Assembly (NCBI GenBank): GCA_032162705.1
Contig: JAVRON010000137.1
Coordinates: forward strand, 1-64,000
Reading direction: 5' to 3'
Origin: QHXN01 sp032162705
GTDB taxonomy: Bacteria; Acidobacteriota; Blastocatellia; Pyrinomonadales; Pyrinomonadaceae
DNA length: 64,000 bases
A program made the position numbers and the translations under genes. This document shows positions 31,907 to 39,973 of the stretch, piece after piece (position 1 is the first letter of the stretch; every line of letters begins with the position of its first letter). Under the pieces are notes generated by a model, which was not told the origin of the DNA, did no database searches, and saw only the letters and a program-made list of their open reading frames with translations.

Positions 31907-33040
31907 ATGAGTCCGGAGAGCGGAGCGACCGAAGAGTTGCGCGGGCTGCGCGACGAGATCAAGCGGCGCATCGACTATCGATCCTTCTACCTGCGCTACT
32001 GCCCGGAGGCGCGCTCTTCGGGGGCGCGCCTGCAAACGCTCTGCCCCATCCCGGCGCACGCGCACAGCGGCAAGGGACACCCGAGCCTCTCGATTGATCT
32101 CCAGCAGGGACTCTTCAACTGCTTCTCGCGCGAAGAGGGCGGCGACGCCATCACCTTCTACGAGCTGATGCATGATGTGACCTTCGCGCGCGCCGTCCGC
32201 GAGCTTGCGCGCGAACTGGGGATTGATGGTCGCAGAGGTCGCACGGTTTCGCTCGCCACGGCGTCAGCGCCCGATGTCGTGGACGCTGATTCGGAAAGCT
32301 TCGAGCCGCTCGACCTCGAACAGACCTCGGTTGTCTGCGCGCGTTTCCTCGAAGTCTGCCGCACGGAGAATCAGCTCGAAGCCGTCAACTATCTCGCACG
32401 GCGCGGCATCGACGCCGCCACGATGCGACGCGCGGGCCTGACATACTTCCCGCGCCGCGCCTACCGGCGTGTGATGCGCCGGATGCTTCAGAGCTTCACG
32501 CTCGAAACGCTGCGGCGCGCGGGACTCTTCAACCGGCGCGAGCACCTGACGTTCTATCATCACCGCCTGCTCTTTCCGTTCTACGTCGATGGCCGCCCCT
32601 GTTACCTGCAAGCGCGGACGACCGCGGCGGGAGTCGAGCCGCGCTGGCACAACATGCGCGGGCCCGTCCCTGCGCTCTACAACGCGGACTCGCTCGCGCC
32701 GCTCACAAGCGAACGCATCGTCTATCTCGTCGAAGGCTTCACCGATACGCTCACGCTCCTCGCACACGGCTTCGACGCTATCGGCCTCGTCGGTGCGGGC
32801 GGACTCAAAAGCGAATGGCTCGCCCCGCTGGGCCGCTTCCGGGTCGTCGCCGCGCTCGACCCGGACGCAGCAGGACGCCGCGCCGCCGCGCGCTACCGCG
32901 AGCTTTTCGCCGCGCGCGGAATGCGTCTCGCCGTCGTCAACTTGCCCGCGGACGTTAACGACTTCTTCCGACAGCGCCCGACCGCCGCGCTCGAACTGGA
33001 GCTTTTGACGGAAACGGCGTTGGAAAAGAGTAGACAGTAG
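31907..33040 (+). CDS. Stand-alone CHC2/TOPRIM primase-like protein
   Basis: A 377-residue protein with the DnaG order: an N-terminal zinc module (residues 30-80, CPIPAHAHSGKGHPSLSID ... FNCFSREEGGD), a central primase-type region (LARRGIDAATMRRAGL, YHHRLLFPFYVDGRPCYLQART) and a TOPRIM domain (VYLVEGFTDTLTL, then AALDPDAAGRRAA with the metal-binding DxD). The zinc module is degenerate: the usual CFGCG is CFSRE. There is no C-terminal helicase-binding domain. This is shorter than housekeeping DnaG (about 600 residues). Possibly a mobile-element primase or a paralogue. The TAG stop lies in a heptamer foldback. Confidence 0.8.
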   Translation: MSPESGATEELRGLRDEIKRRIDYRSFYLRYCPEARSSGARLQTLCPIPAHAHSGKGHPSLSIDLQQGLFNCFSREEGGDAITFYELMHDVTFARAVRELARELGIDGRRGRTVSLATASAPDVVDADSESFEPLDLEQTSVVCARFLEVCRTENQLEAVNYLARRGIDAATMRRAGLTYFPRRAYRRVMRRMLQSFTLETLRRAGLFNRREHLTFYHHRLLFPFYVDGRPCYLQARTTAAGVEPRWHNMRGPVPALYNADSLAPLTSERIVYLVEGFTDTLTLLAHGFDAIGLVGAGGLKSEWLAPLGRFRVVAALDPDAAGRRAAARYRELFAARGMRLAVVNLPADVNDFFRQRPTAALELELLTETALEKSRQ

Positions 33041-33205
33041 ACAGTAGTCAGTAGTCAGTATTCAGTAGGCTCTGCTTGTCATGGTTGTACTCATAGCAAA
33101 GAGTTTTTCGTGGTGAAGGTTTTTCTACTGACTACTGACTACTGACTACTGTCTACTGTCTACTGTCTACTTCTACCGGCTACTGACTACTGGCTACTGT
33201 CTACC
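33030..33205. repeat. Foldback element, CAGTAGA family, long copy
   Basis: Left arm TAGACAG-TAGACAG-TAGTCAG-TAGTCAG, right arm CTACTGA-CTACTGA-CTACTGT-CTACTGT and more, period 7. Minus-strand reading of the loop edge gives GTAGAAAAACCTTCACC, matching the other copies. Provides the stop of the primase-like gene. Confidence 0.92.
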
Positions 33206-33221
33206 TTATAATCTTTCTCCT

Positions 33222-34520
33222 ATGGCCGAAGAGATCACGAAGACGATTGTGGAACCGTCGGGCTTGAGCGAGGCGGCGAAGCTGCGGCTGTTGCTTGAGA
33301 TTACGAGAAAGATCAGTCGCTCGCTCAACCTCGAAGAGGTTCTGGCGCAGGTGATGGACACGCTCGCTTCGCTACTGCCTTATGACGCGGCGGGCATCTA
33401 CATCATCCGGCGCGACGTGCATCTGAGTGAAGGCGGCACGTCCTCGCTCGTCTTCCACGCCGAGGCCGTGCGCGGCTACGACATAGAAGAGTTGATGGAG
33501 CTGCGGCTCAAGCTGGGCGAAGGACTCATCGGCTGGGTGGCGCAGACAGCCGAGGCCGTGGTCGTCTCCGACGTGCGTGCCGACGCACGCTACGTCAACG
33601 CGCGCAAAGAGACGCGCTCCGAGGTGGTCGCGCCGATTATCTCGAACGACGAGGTGATCGGCGTCTTCGACCTTGAATCCGATGTGCTCAACGCCTACAC
33701 GGAAGACGACCGTCAGCTTCTCATGCTGCTGGCCTCGCAGGTCGCCATCATCGTCGAAAAGGCGATGCTGCACGAACAACTGGTCGAGAAGAAGCGCTTG
33801 GAAGCCCAGCTCGAAGTCGCGCGCCAGGTTCAGCTGGCGCTGCTGCCTGAACGCGACCCCGTCGTCGAAGGCTTCGACATCTCGGCTTATAACTTCTCAA
33901 CCGAAGAGGTCTCGGGCGACTACTACGACTTCGTCAAGCCTTACGAAGATCACCTCGGCCTCGTCATCGCCGACGTATCGGGGAAGGGCGTGCCGGCCTC
34001 GCTCCTGATGGCGTTCCTGCGCGCCTCTCTGCGCGCGGCCATCCACATCGGCTACGCGCCGAACGTCGCGATGGGGAAGGTCAACTACCTTCTGTGGGAA
34101 TCAATCGAGCAGCACCAGTTCGTCACGGCCTTCTACGGCATGCTCGACTCGACGAACCGCACGCTGGCCTTCGTCAACGCCGGGCACAACCCCATGCTCG
34201 TCCTCAACGCGGACGGCAGTTCGCGCTTCGTCGAGCGCGGCGGGCTTCCCCTCGGGCTTTTCAAAGACACGCGCTACTACGAATATTATCTGCCCATCGA
34301 CGCAGGCCAGACGCTCGTGCTCTACACAGATGGCGCGACCGAGGCGCAAAGCCTCGATGGCGCGGAGTACGGTCGCGACCGTCTCGTCGAGGCCGTGCTT
34401 GCCAGCCGCGAACGACGCGCGCGCGAAATGATCGACTACATCTACAACGATATCTTCGAGTGGACGGGCGGGCGCGGCTCCTCCGACGACGTAACCTTCG
34501 TCATCATCAAAGCGCTCTAA
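33222..34520 (+). CDS. GAF domain - SpoIIE/RsbU PP2C-type phosphatase
   Basis: A 432-residue cytoplasmic serine/threonine phosphatase. An N-terminal coiled segment leads to a GAF sensor domain (about 35-185). A coiled-coil linker (LEAQLEVARQVQLALLPE) follows, then a PP2C-like SpoIIE domain with metal-binding motifs (GDYYDF, IADVSGKGVPASLLMAFLRA, FVNAGHNPML, YTDGATEAQS, SDDVTFVIIKAL). Such proteins dephosphorylate an anti-anti-sigma factor in partner-switching stress signalling. No anti-sigma partner is nearby. The TAA stop abuts a GAGGCTA foldback. Confidence 0.92.
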   Translation: MAEEITKTIVEPSGLSEAAKLRLLLEITRKISRSLNLEEVLAQVMDTLASLLPYDAAGIYIIRRDVHLSEGGTSSLVFHAEAVRGYDIEELMELRLKLGEGLIGWVAQTAEAVVVSDVRADARYVNARKETRSEVVAPIISNDEVIGVFDLESDVLNAYTEDDRQLLMLLASQVAIIVEKAMLHEQLVEKKRLEAQLEVARQVQLALLPERDPVVEGFDISAYNFSTEEVSGDYYDFVKPYEDHLGLVIADVSGKGVPASLLMAFLRASLRAAIHIGYAPNVAMGKVNYLLWESIEQHQFVTAFYGMLDSTNRTLAFVNAGHNPMLVLNADGSSRFVERGGLPLGLFKDTRYYEYYLPIDAGQTLVLYTDGATEAQSLDGAEYGRDRLVEAVLASRERRAREMIDYIYNDIFEWTGGRGSSDDVTFVIIKAL

Positions 34521-34608
34521 GCTAGAGGCTGGAGACTAGAGGCTAGGGGCTAGTTAGGAAAGTGCATCTTCCTAACTAGCCCCTAGCCTCTAGTCTCCAG
34601 CCTCTAAT
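34517..34608. repeat. Foldback repeat, GAGGCTA family
   Basis: CTAGAGGCTGGAGACTAGAG and GGCTAGGGGCTAG pair with AGCCCCTAGCCTCTAGTCTC. Loop stem TAGTTAGGAA..TTCCTAACTA as in the copy at 22170. Begins at the stop codon of the phosphatase gene and ends 3 nt from the stop of the convergent gene. Confidence 0.92.
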
Positions 34609-34610
34609 TG

Positions 34611-34871
34611 TTAATGTGCTGTCGCCGATTCGTGCGCGTGGTCGCCGCCGGGGGCGACGGGGGCGCGGTAGTTGCCGAAGCGGAACTCCGACGCCTCCGT
34701 GTCGTCGAAGCTGTAGACATCGAATCCGTAGGCGTCGAAGTAGGCCACGAGATCGTCGGCTGAGCGGACGAAGATGGCCGGAGTGTGGCCTGCGTCCGCG
34801 CGAATCTCCAGCAGGCGCTCGATGATCTCCAGCGGGGCAAAGACTCTCACGGGGTCTCGGTATGTCGCCAT
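34611..34871 (-). CDS. Small hypothetical protein
   Basis: An 86-residue acidic protein, function unknown. IIERLLEIRADAGHTPAIFVRSADDLVAYFDAYGFDVYSFDD suggests a small alpha/beta fold. A histidine-rich tail (GGDHAHESATAH) ends it. The start at 34871 has GGAGG about 12 nt upstream; the earlier ATG at 34937 would add Arg/Pro-rich residues of non-coding character. Divergent from pilT across a dyad-rich region. Confidence 0.6.
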   Translation of the reverse strand: MATYRDPVRVFAPLEIIERLLEIRADAGHTPAIFVRSADDLVAYFDAYGFDVYSFDDTEASEFRFGNYRAPVAPGGDHAHESATAH

Positions 34872-35219
34872 AGCTCGCTCGCGCCTCCCTCTCGGGCTGG
34901 TGGGGCTTAACTGCCAACGCGCACGCCCCACCGTCACACACTCTGATGTACGCCGAAGCGGGCACGGTTGTTTGCAAGTCGAGTGTCATTTCCGTTACGA
35001 CTCGTAACGGAAGTTTTCGCCACGCGGAATCGACCCGTGCGCCCGGCAAACAAAATCCGGGCGACCTTTCAAAAATCATACTTGCAAAAGCGTGCCCGCT
35101 TCTGTCATCTTAGATGAGGGAAGCGACTCCGAAAGTTCCGCCGGAAACTTCCCGCCGCCTCTTCCTCCAACTCATATCCGAGACTCACTAGCCTAAGACA
35201 GATTCCTGGAGCAGATTTG
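34872..35219. promoter_or_regulatory. Dyad-rich divergent regulatory region upstream of pilT
   Basis: A perfect inverted repeat TTCCGTTACG-act-CGTAACGGAA lies at 34990-35012. A near-identical 24-bp sequence (GAAGCGGGCACG..TTTGCAAGT) occurs at about 34952 and again, inverted, at 35083-35107. Further small dyads: GCCCGG..CCGGGC near 35042-35063 and AAGTTCC..GGAAACTT near 35132. No ORF. Candidate operator cluster or structured leader. Confidence 0.55.
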
Positions 35220-36431
35220 ATGAGCACACCGCAAGCGCCTTTCTCCGCGCCGCCGCCTTCGAGCGCGCCGCCGCAGTTGAACTTCCTGAACGTGCTTCAG
35301 CGCATGCTGTCGGTCTCCGATAAGGTCAGCGACCTGATCTTCTCGCCGGGCCGCGCGCCGCAGGTCGAGCTGATGGGCGAGTTGCAGCCAGTGGCCGTCG
35401 CGGGATTGGAAAAGCTCCTGCCCGCGCACACCGCCTCGCTCGCCAAGCTTATCATCGGCAACCACCAGACGGCGGGAGAAAGCCTTGAGAAGCTCGGCTC
35501 GGCAGACGTTAGTTTCAGCGCGCCGGGCTTCGCGCGCTTCCGCTGCAACATCTTTATGCAGCGCGGGACGCACGCCATCGTCATGCGTGTCATCCCGCCG
35601 CGCCCGCCGCAGTGGAGCGACTACAATCTTCCCATAGTCCTCAAGGAGATCGTCGGTCTGAAGAACGGGCTTGTCCTTGTGACGGGCCCCACGGGCAGCG
35701 GCAAATCGACCACGCTCGCCGCCATCATCGATCTCATCAACGAGACGAAGGCGTACCACATCGTCACCATCGAAGACCCGATAGAGTTCCTGCACGCGCA
35801 CAAGAACTCGACCATTCACCAGCGCGAGCTACACTCCGACACGCCGAGCTTCGCGCTCGCCCTGCGCGCGGCACTGCGCCAGGCTCCGAAGGTCATCCTC
35901 GTCGGCGAGATGCGCGACCGCGAGACGATTGAAGTCGCGCTCGAAGCCGCCGAGACCGGCCACCTCGTTCTTTCGACGCTGCATACTATCGACGCCTCGA
36001 AGACGGTTGACCGCATCGTCGGCGTCTTCCCCAAAAACGAGGAGCAGGCCATCCGCACGCGCATGGCTCAGTCGTTCCGCTTCATCGTCTCGCAGAGGCT
36101 TCTGCCGCGCGCAGACCGGCAGGGACGCATCGCCGCCATCGAGATTCTCAAGTCCACGGCTCGCACGCGCGAGTACATGGAGCACGGCGAACGCGAGGGC
36201 AAGTCGCTCATTGATGCGATGGAGCAGGGCAACCTCGAAGGCATGCAGACCTTCGACGGCGTCCTCGACAGTTACACCCGCGAGGGGTTAATCAAGAAGG
36301 ATGACGCGCTGGCCTACGCGACCAATCCCGGCAATCTCCTGCTGCGCCTCAGCGACATGGGTCTGCCCGCTCCACAGTCGAAGCCTTCACAGAACGGGAG
36401 CGGCGGCTCAATGCTCAACATGATTGAATAG
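35220..36431 (+). CDS. pilT: Type IV pilus twitching-motility ATPase PilT family
   Basis: A 403-residue hexameric retraction ATPase. A Pro-rich start (PQAPFSAPPPSSAPP) precedes the N-terminal PAS-like domain. Walker A GPTGSGKST lies at 156-164, the Asp box IVTIEDPIEFLH near 182-193, Walker B VILVGEMRDRET at 225-236 and the His box LSTLHTIDASKTVDRIVGVFP near 250. The AIRNLIRE motif of classical PilT is not seen (TREYMEHGEREGKSLIDAM instead), so PilU-like or divergent PilT remain possible. ATG at 35220 follows GGAG by 8 nt. No other pilus gene adjoins it. Confidence 0.9.
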   Translation: MSTPQAPFSAPPPSSAPPQLNFLNVLQRMLSVSDKVSDLIFSPGRAPQVELMGELQPVAVAGLEKLLPAHTASLAKLIIGNHQTAGESLEKLGSADVSFSAPGFARFRCNIFMQRGTHAIVMRVIPPRPPQWSDYNLPIVLKEIVGLKNGLVLVTGPTGSGKSTTLAAIIDLINETKAYHIVTIEDPIEFLHAHKNSTIHQRELHSDTPSFALALRAALRQAPKVILVGEMRDRETIEVALEAAETGHLVLSTLHTIDASKTVDRIVGVFPKNEEQAIRTRMAQSFRFIVSQRLLPRADRQGRIAAIEILKSTARTREYMEHGEREGKSLIDAMEQGNLEGMQTFDGVLDSYTREGLIKKDDALAYATNPGNLLLRLSDMGLPAPQSKPSQNGSGGSMLNMIE

Positions 36432-36444
36432 CCCCTTCCGGGGA

Positions 36445-36552
36445 AGGCAAAAAGCAAAGCTCAAAAGGCAAAAGTCAAAACAGAAGGAGGACGAGAAGCA
36501 GCGTGGCTCTCGTCCTCCTTTTGCCTTTTGAGCTTTGCCTTTTGAGCTTTGA
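36445..36552. repeat. Foldback repeat (CAAAAGG heptamers) with terminator core
   Basis: GCAAAGCTCAAAAGGCAAAA pairs with TTTTGCCTTTTGAGCTTTGC. The centre AAGGAGGACGAGA..TCTCGTCCTCC followed by TTTTGCC makes a good Rho-independent terminator for pilT. Confidence 0.88.
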
Positions 36553-36642
36553 ACTTGCCTGTTGTCTTTTGCTTTCCAGTCGCGCCGGTCTGGGTGCAGA
36601 ATGACGGCAACCGTGTAGCCGTCGTGGAGGCATCAAACCGTC

Positions 36643-38394
36643 GTGGCATTGTCAGGACACAAAACTGTAGAAGTGTGGCCGCGTGCGTTTCTCGTGGCGC
36701 TGCTTGCACTGTCGGCGACGCTTCTCCCAACATTTGTTAAGGCGCGACAGACGAGCGGCGAGGATGCGGGCTTCGTCAGCTTCGCGCTGCCTCCGAATGG
36801 TGAGGTGTTTGTCGAGAACATGCGGGGCGGCGTGCAGGTCGAAGTCGGGACGGGGGAGCAGGTCGCTCTGGCCGCATCCGTGTCAAGCATGAAGGCGTCC
36901 GTGTCGAGCATGAAGCAGACGGCGCGAAGAAAGCTCCCCGTCACAGTCGAGACCGCGGACGGCTCATTAAAGATCAGAGTGGAGCGCGCAACCGTTGCCG
37001 TTGCGGCCCCACGTGTTGATTTGAAGCTTCGCATCCCCGCCTCGGCGCGTCTGAAGATTTATACGTCCGATGGTGAGATCGAGGTCAAAGGCATACCGGC
37101 CTCGCTCGACGCGCAGACGCTCTCGGGCGACCTGCGGCTCGCGCTGCCTCTGCCGCTCGACGCGAGCCTCACCGCGCAGTCGCTTAACGGCTCGGTGGCT
37201 CTCGGCGAGGGCATCGAAGCGGAAGGCGCTGGTGAGCGCGTGCTCCGCGGAAAGTTTCAGACGCGTCTGGGCGCGGGCAGCCGTAGCGTCAACCTCTTCT
37301 CCGGTCGCGGGCGCATCAGTCTGGAGACACTCGCAGGCAGGACGGAACCAGTCGAGACGGGACGGAGCGTTAACTCGTCGCGCGATGTCGAGGCGGGGCG
37401 AGCCGGAGGGGCGAGGCCGTCCCGTGCGAAGGAGGCGTTGGACGAGTCTTCTGCCACGACGAACGCGCGGACGAAGCCGCAGCCCAGAGAGACGCCGCAG
37501 GAGGTTGACGAGGACGAGGTGGTGCGCGTCGAGTCAGACCTCGTCACGCTCAACATCTCGGTCGTTGACCGCGCGAGCGGGCGCGGCCTCGTGGGACTCA
37601 CCGCCGAAGACTTCCGCGTTCAGGAGGACAACGTCGAGCAGCACATAGAGCACTTCGAGTCGGCGGAAGCACCGTTTGACCTGCTGTTGCTGCTCGACCT
37701 CTCCGGCTCGACGGCGCGCGTAACGGAGACGATTCGCGCCGCCGCACGCCGCTTCGTCGCCGTGACGCGACCGCAAGACCGCGTCGCCATTATCACCTTC
37801 GCGGGCGACGCTTCGCTCGTCTCGCCGCTCACGAGCGACCGCGCGGCGCTGCGCGAACGCATTGACCGCCTCGCCCCGCCGAAGGGCGACACGCGTCTGC
37901 ATGACTCGCTCGCCTACGCGCTCGACTACCTGAGCCGCGACGCAGACCCCGCGCGCCGCCGCGCGCTCATACTGATGAGCGACGGGCTTGACTCGACGCT
38001 GCCGAACGTTACGGGTGTCGGCTCGACCACTTCGTACGAAGAGGTTCGGAGCCGTGTGCAGGAGTTCGACGGCATCGTCTATACCGTCTGGACGAACACG
38101 GAGTTCTACGAGGCGTTCAGCCCTCTGGACATACAGCCCGAAACCTACGACCTCGCGCACGACCGGATGGAAGAGTTGTCGGGCGCGGGCGGCGGAGCCT
38201 TCTACGAAGTGGAGAAGATCGAAGACCTCGCGGGCGCATACGAGCGCGTCGTCGCAGACCTCGGCACGGTCTACAGTCTCACCTACCGCCCGACCAACAA
38301 GCGCCGCGACGGCAACTGGCGCGCAATCCATATACGGCTCCCGCGCCGTCCCGACGCCGTCGCACGTGGCCGGCGCGGCTACTACGCAAAATAA
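36643..38394 (+). CDS. VWA domain-containing protein (VWFA-related, acidobacterial type)
   Basis: A 583-residue exported protein. Residues about 12-34 are a signal segment. Residues 40-235 form a beta-rich adhesin-like region (VENMRGGVQVEV, IEVKGIPASLDAQTLSGDLRL). A low-complexity acidic linker follows. Residues about 290-340 are the family-specific lead-in (VVRVESDLVTLNISVVDRASGRGLVGLTAEDFRV). The VWA domain spans 345-540 with MIDAS D352-x-S354-x-S356. A 7-residue repeat VSSMKAS/VSSMKQT lies at 80-93. This VWFA-related family is a hallmark of Acidobacteriota. The GTG start is uncertain. The TAA stop is 4 nt from a GAGGCTA foldback. Confidence 0.85.
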   Translation: MALSGHKTVEVWPRAFLVALLALSATLLPTFVKARQTSGEDAGFVSFALPPNGEVFVENMRGGVQVEVGTGEQVALAASVSSMKASVSSMKQTARRKLPVTVETADGSLKIRVERATVAVAAPRVDLKLRIPASARLKIYTSDGEIEVKGIPASLDAQTLSGDLRLALPLPLDASLTAQSLNGSVALGEGIEAEGAGERVLRGKFQTRLGAGSRSVNLFSGRGRISLETLAGRTEPVETGRSVNSSRDVEAGRAGGARPSRAKEALDESSATTNARTKPQPRETPQEVDEDEVVRVESDLVTLNISVVDRASGRGLVGLTAEDFRVQEDNVEQHIEHFESAEAPFDLLLLLDLSGSTARVTETIRAAARRFVAVTRPQDRVAIITFAGDASLVSPLTSDRAALRERIDRLAPPKGDTRLHDSLAYALDYLSRDADPARRRALILMSDGLDSTLPNVTGVGSTTSYEEVRSRVQEFDGIVYTVWTNTEFYEAFSPLDIQPETYDLAHDRMEELSGAGGGAFYEVEKIEDLAGAYERVVADLGTVYSLTYRPTNKRRDGNWRAIHIRLPRRPDAVARGRRGYYAK

Positions 38395-38395
38395 A

Positions 38396-38509
38396 ATTAG
38401 AGGCTAGAGGCTGGAGGCTAGAGGCTAGAGGTTAGAGGTTAGAGGCTAGAGGCTAGTCAAAGCATCCCGCCTTCACTAGCCTCTAGCCTCCAGCCTCTAG
38501 CCTCTAATT
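38396..38509. repeat. Foldback repeat, GAGGCTA family, longest copy
   Basis: Eight tandem GAGGCTA-like heptamers on the left (GAGGCTA, GAGGCTG, GAGGTTA variants) and five TAGCCTC/CAGCCTC units on the right. Lies between convergent VWA and ankyrin genes. Confidence 0.95.
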
Positions 38510-38510
38510 C

Positions 38511-39650
38511 TTATGGCTGACTCGGAGCCTCTTCTGTCTCTTCGGGTGCGCTTGGCGGGTCGTCGTAAGCGCCGTAGGCGAGCAGGAGTCCCGCCGTCTC
38601 GTCATCATCGTTTTCGCGCGCATACCAGAGGGCGGAGTGGCCGTCTTCGTCGTGGAGGTTTAAATCGGCTCCGGCGTGGATGAGCGTGCGGACGTTCTCG
38701 ATTGTGCCCGACCGTGCTGCATTTATCAGAGGCGTCGTGCCCTGCTTGTTCCGTGCGTTGACCTTGGCTCCGGCCTTCAGGAGCAGTTCGACGATCTCCC
38801 GGCTGCCGTACTCGGCTGCGGACATCAGCGCGGTGCTGCCGTCATCGTCTCTCAGGTTGACCTTCGCCCCCGCGTCGAGCAGGTCGCGCACCACGTCGGC
38901 GGTGGTGTTATCGCGCAGGTGCATGAGTGCCGTCTGCTTGTAGTTGAGCCGCGCGTTGACCTGCGCGCCTCGCCACAAAAGCTCGCGGACGATCTCGCGA
39001 TTGCCGTTCGAGACCGCCTGCGCCAGCGCCGTGATGCCGAGGTTCTTGTCAACGGCATTCACATCCGCTTCCTCAAACAGCAAGAGCCTTTTGACGGCTT
39101 CGAGGTCATTCTCCGTGGCGGCTTTGACGAGCGGGTCGCTCGGATGGACGATGGCGACGAGGCCGCCAAAGCTCTTAATCTCCGGGACAGGGAGTTCGGT
39201 GATGGGCTTAACATCCACGACATTCTCCTGCGTGACGATTACGGTTTCGGCGGGCGGGGCGTTGGCCGTGTCCTTCGCTTCCACGCGCGCGGGGTCGGGG
39301 GCGTTGGCCTGCGCCTGCGCGGCGGCGGCGGAGCAGAGCGTGAGTGCAGCACCGAAGGCCCCGGCGGCGAGCCTCGAAGCGCGTCGCTTTATCTGGTGGA
39401 GCGGCTCTGTGATGTTGCGCGTGCGGGGCGTGCCGTCGGGGCCTTGCTCGATACGCAGGCAGAGGCGTCCGCCAGAGCGCAGGACGAGTTCCATGGCCCG
39501 TGCGGGTGTGATCTCCGAGAGGTTGTGGACGTGCAGACTGCAATGCGCGCAGAAGCGCACGCGTTCGTTCCCGGCCATCGAGTCCCATTCGACCGAACAG
39601 GGCTTCGAGATTGTCAGACGTTCGTGCGGCCTTGGCAGGTTTCGCGGCAT
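38511..39650 (-). CDS. Ankyrin repeat protein with N-terminal C/CxxC/C module
   Basis: A 379-residue protein. Residues about 16-68 hold a cysteine module: C18, RFCAHCSLHVHNLSEIT (CxxC) and later LCLRIE, a pattern (C, CxxC, C with NLS) seen before single membrane helices in Bacteroidota and Acidobacteriota. A membrane helix follows (ASRLAAGAFGAALTLCSAAAAQ, about 90-112), then an outside linker and five to six ankyrin repeats (about 170-355), for example GITALAQAVSNGNREIVRELLWRGAQVNA. GGAG lies about 8 nt before the start. Likely scaffolding, with a cytoplasmic metal or redox site. Confidence 0.85.
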   Translation of the reverse strand: MPRNLPRPHERLTISKPCSVEWDSMAGNERVRFCAHCSLHVHNLSEITPARAMELVLRSGGRLCLRIEQGPDGTPRTRNITEPLHQIKRRASRLAAGAFGAALTLCSAAAAQAQANAPDPARVEAKDTANAPPAETVIVTQENVVDVKPITELPVPEIKSFGGLVAIVHPSDPLVKAATENDLEAVKRLLLFEEADVNAVDKNLGITALAQAVSNGNREIVRELLWRGAQVNARLNYKQTALMHLRDNTTADVVRDLLDAGAKVNLRDDDGSTALMSAAEYGSREIVELLLKAGAKVNARNKQGTTPLINAARSGTIENVRTLIHAGADLNLHDEDGHSALWYARENDDDETAGLLLAYGAYDDPPSAPEETEEAPSQP

Positions 39651-39718
39651 GGGTAGGCTCCTCTCCTTACTTCAGTTGGCTAAAGCGTTCGTGGTCGGAG
39701 AGCCTGGGGAGTTGCTCC

Positions 39719-39768
39719 TTTGAAGGGCCGTCGGACGCATGCCGAGACGAGTCCGACGGCCCTTCAAA
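39719..39768. other. Perfect 18-bp hairpin
   Basis: TTTGAAGGGCCGTCGGAC (39719-39736) and GTCCGACGGCCCTTCAAA (39751-39768), 14-nt loop. No T-run on either side. Lies upstream of the ankyrin gene and downstream of the Uma2 gene on the same strand. Confidence 0.85.
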
Positions 39769-39847
39769 ACTTGCCGTGGATGTGACCCTCTGATGCTCTC
39801 TGGTCGGCGCAGGGTTGTTGAGGGGGCCGGACTCTTTAACGAAAAAT

Positions 39848-39948
39848 TGGACGAGGGACGGATGGAATGTTGGACGAAGGATGTGTTGAATGAAGGATGG
39901 AGGGCGAGTTTGAATGTTGGACGGAGGATGAATGAAATGTTGGACGTG
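39848..39948. repeat. Tandem direct repeats (TTGGACGAAGGATG type)
   Basis: ATGTTGGACG occurs three times with GAAGGATG/GGAGGATGAATG units between. All in one orientation, no opposing arm. An open frame runs through it (39739-39969) but has no coding features. Confidence 0.7.
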
Positions 39949-39973
39949 TGGCGGGCGGCGTCCTTGTAGAAGT

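Noticed and set aside
27106..33040. Whole 27-33 kb region as an integrated prophage or ICE
   Set aside because: No integrase, att repeats, tRNA junction, structural or conjugation genes; only the AT-rich 30.1-30.5 kb part looks foreign by composition.
34952..35107. Two sigma-54 promoter look-alikes upstream of pilT
   Set aside because: GG to GC spacing is one base too long in one and one base too short in the other; sigma-54 tolerates neither.
39739..39969. 76-codon open frame on the plus strand
   Set aside because: Runs through a hairpin and a direct-repeat array, no ribosome-binding site, no recognisable domain.
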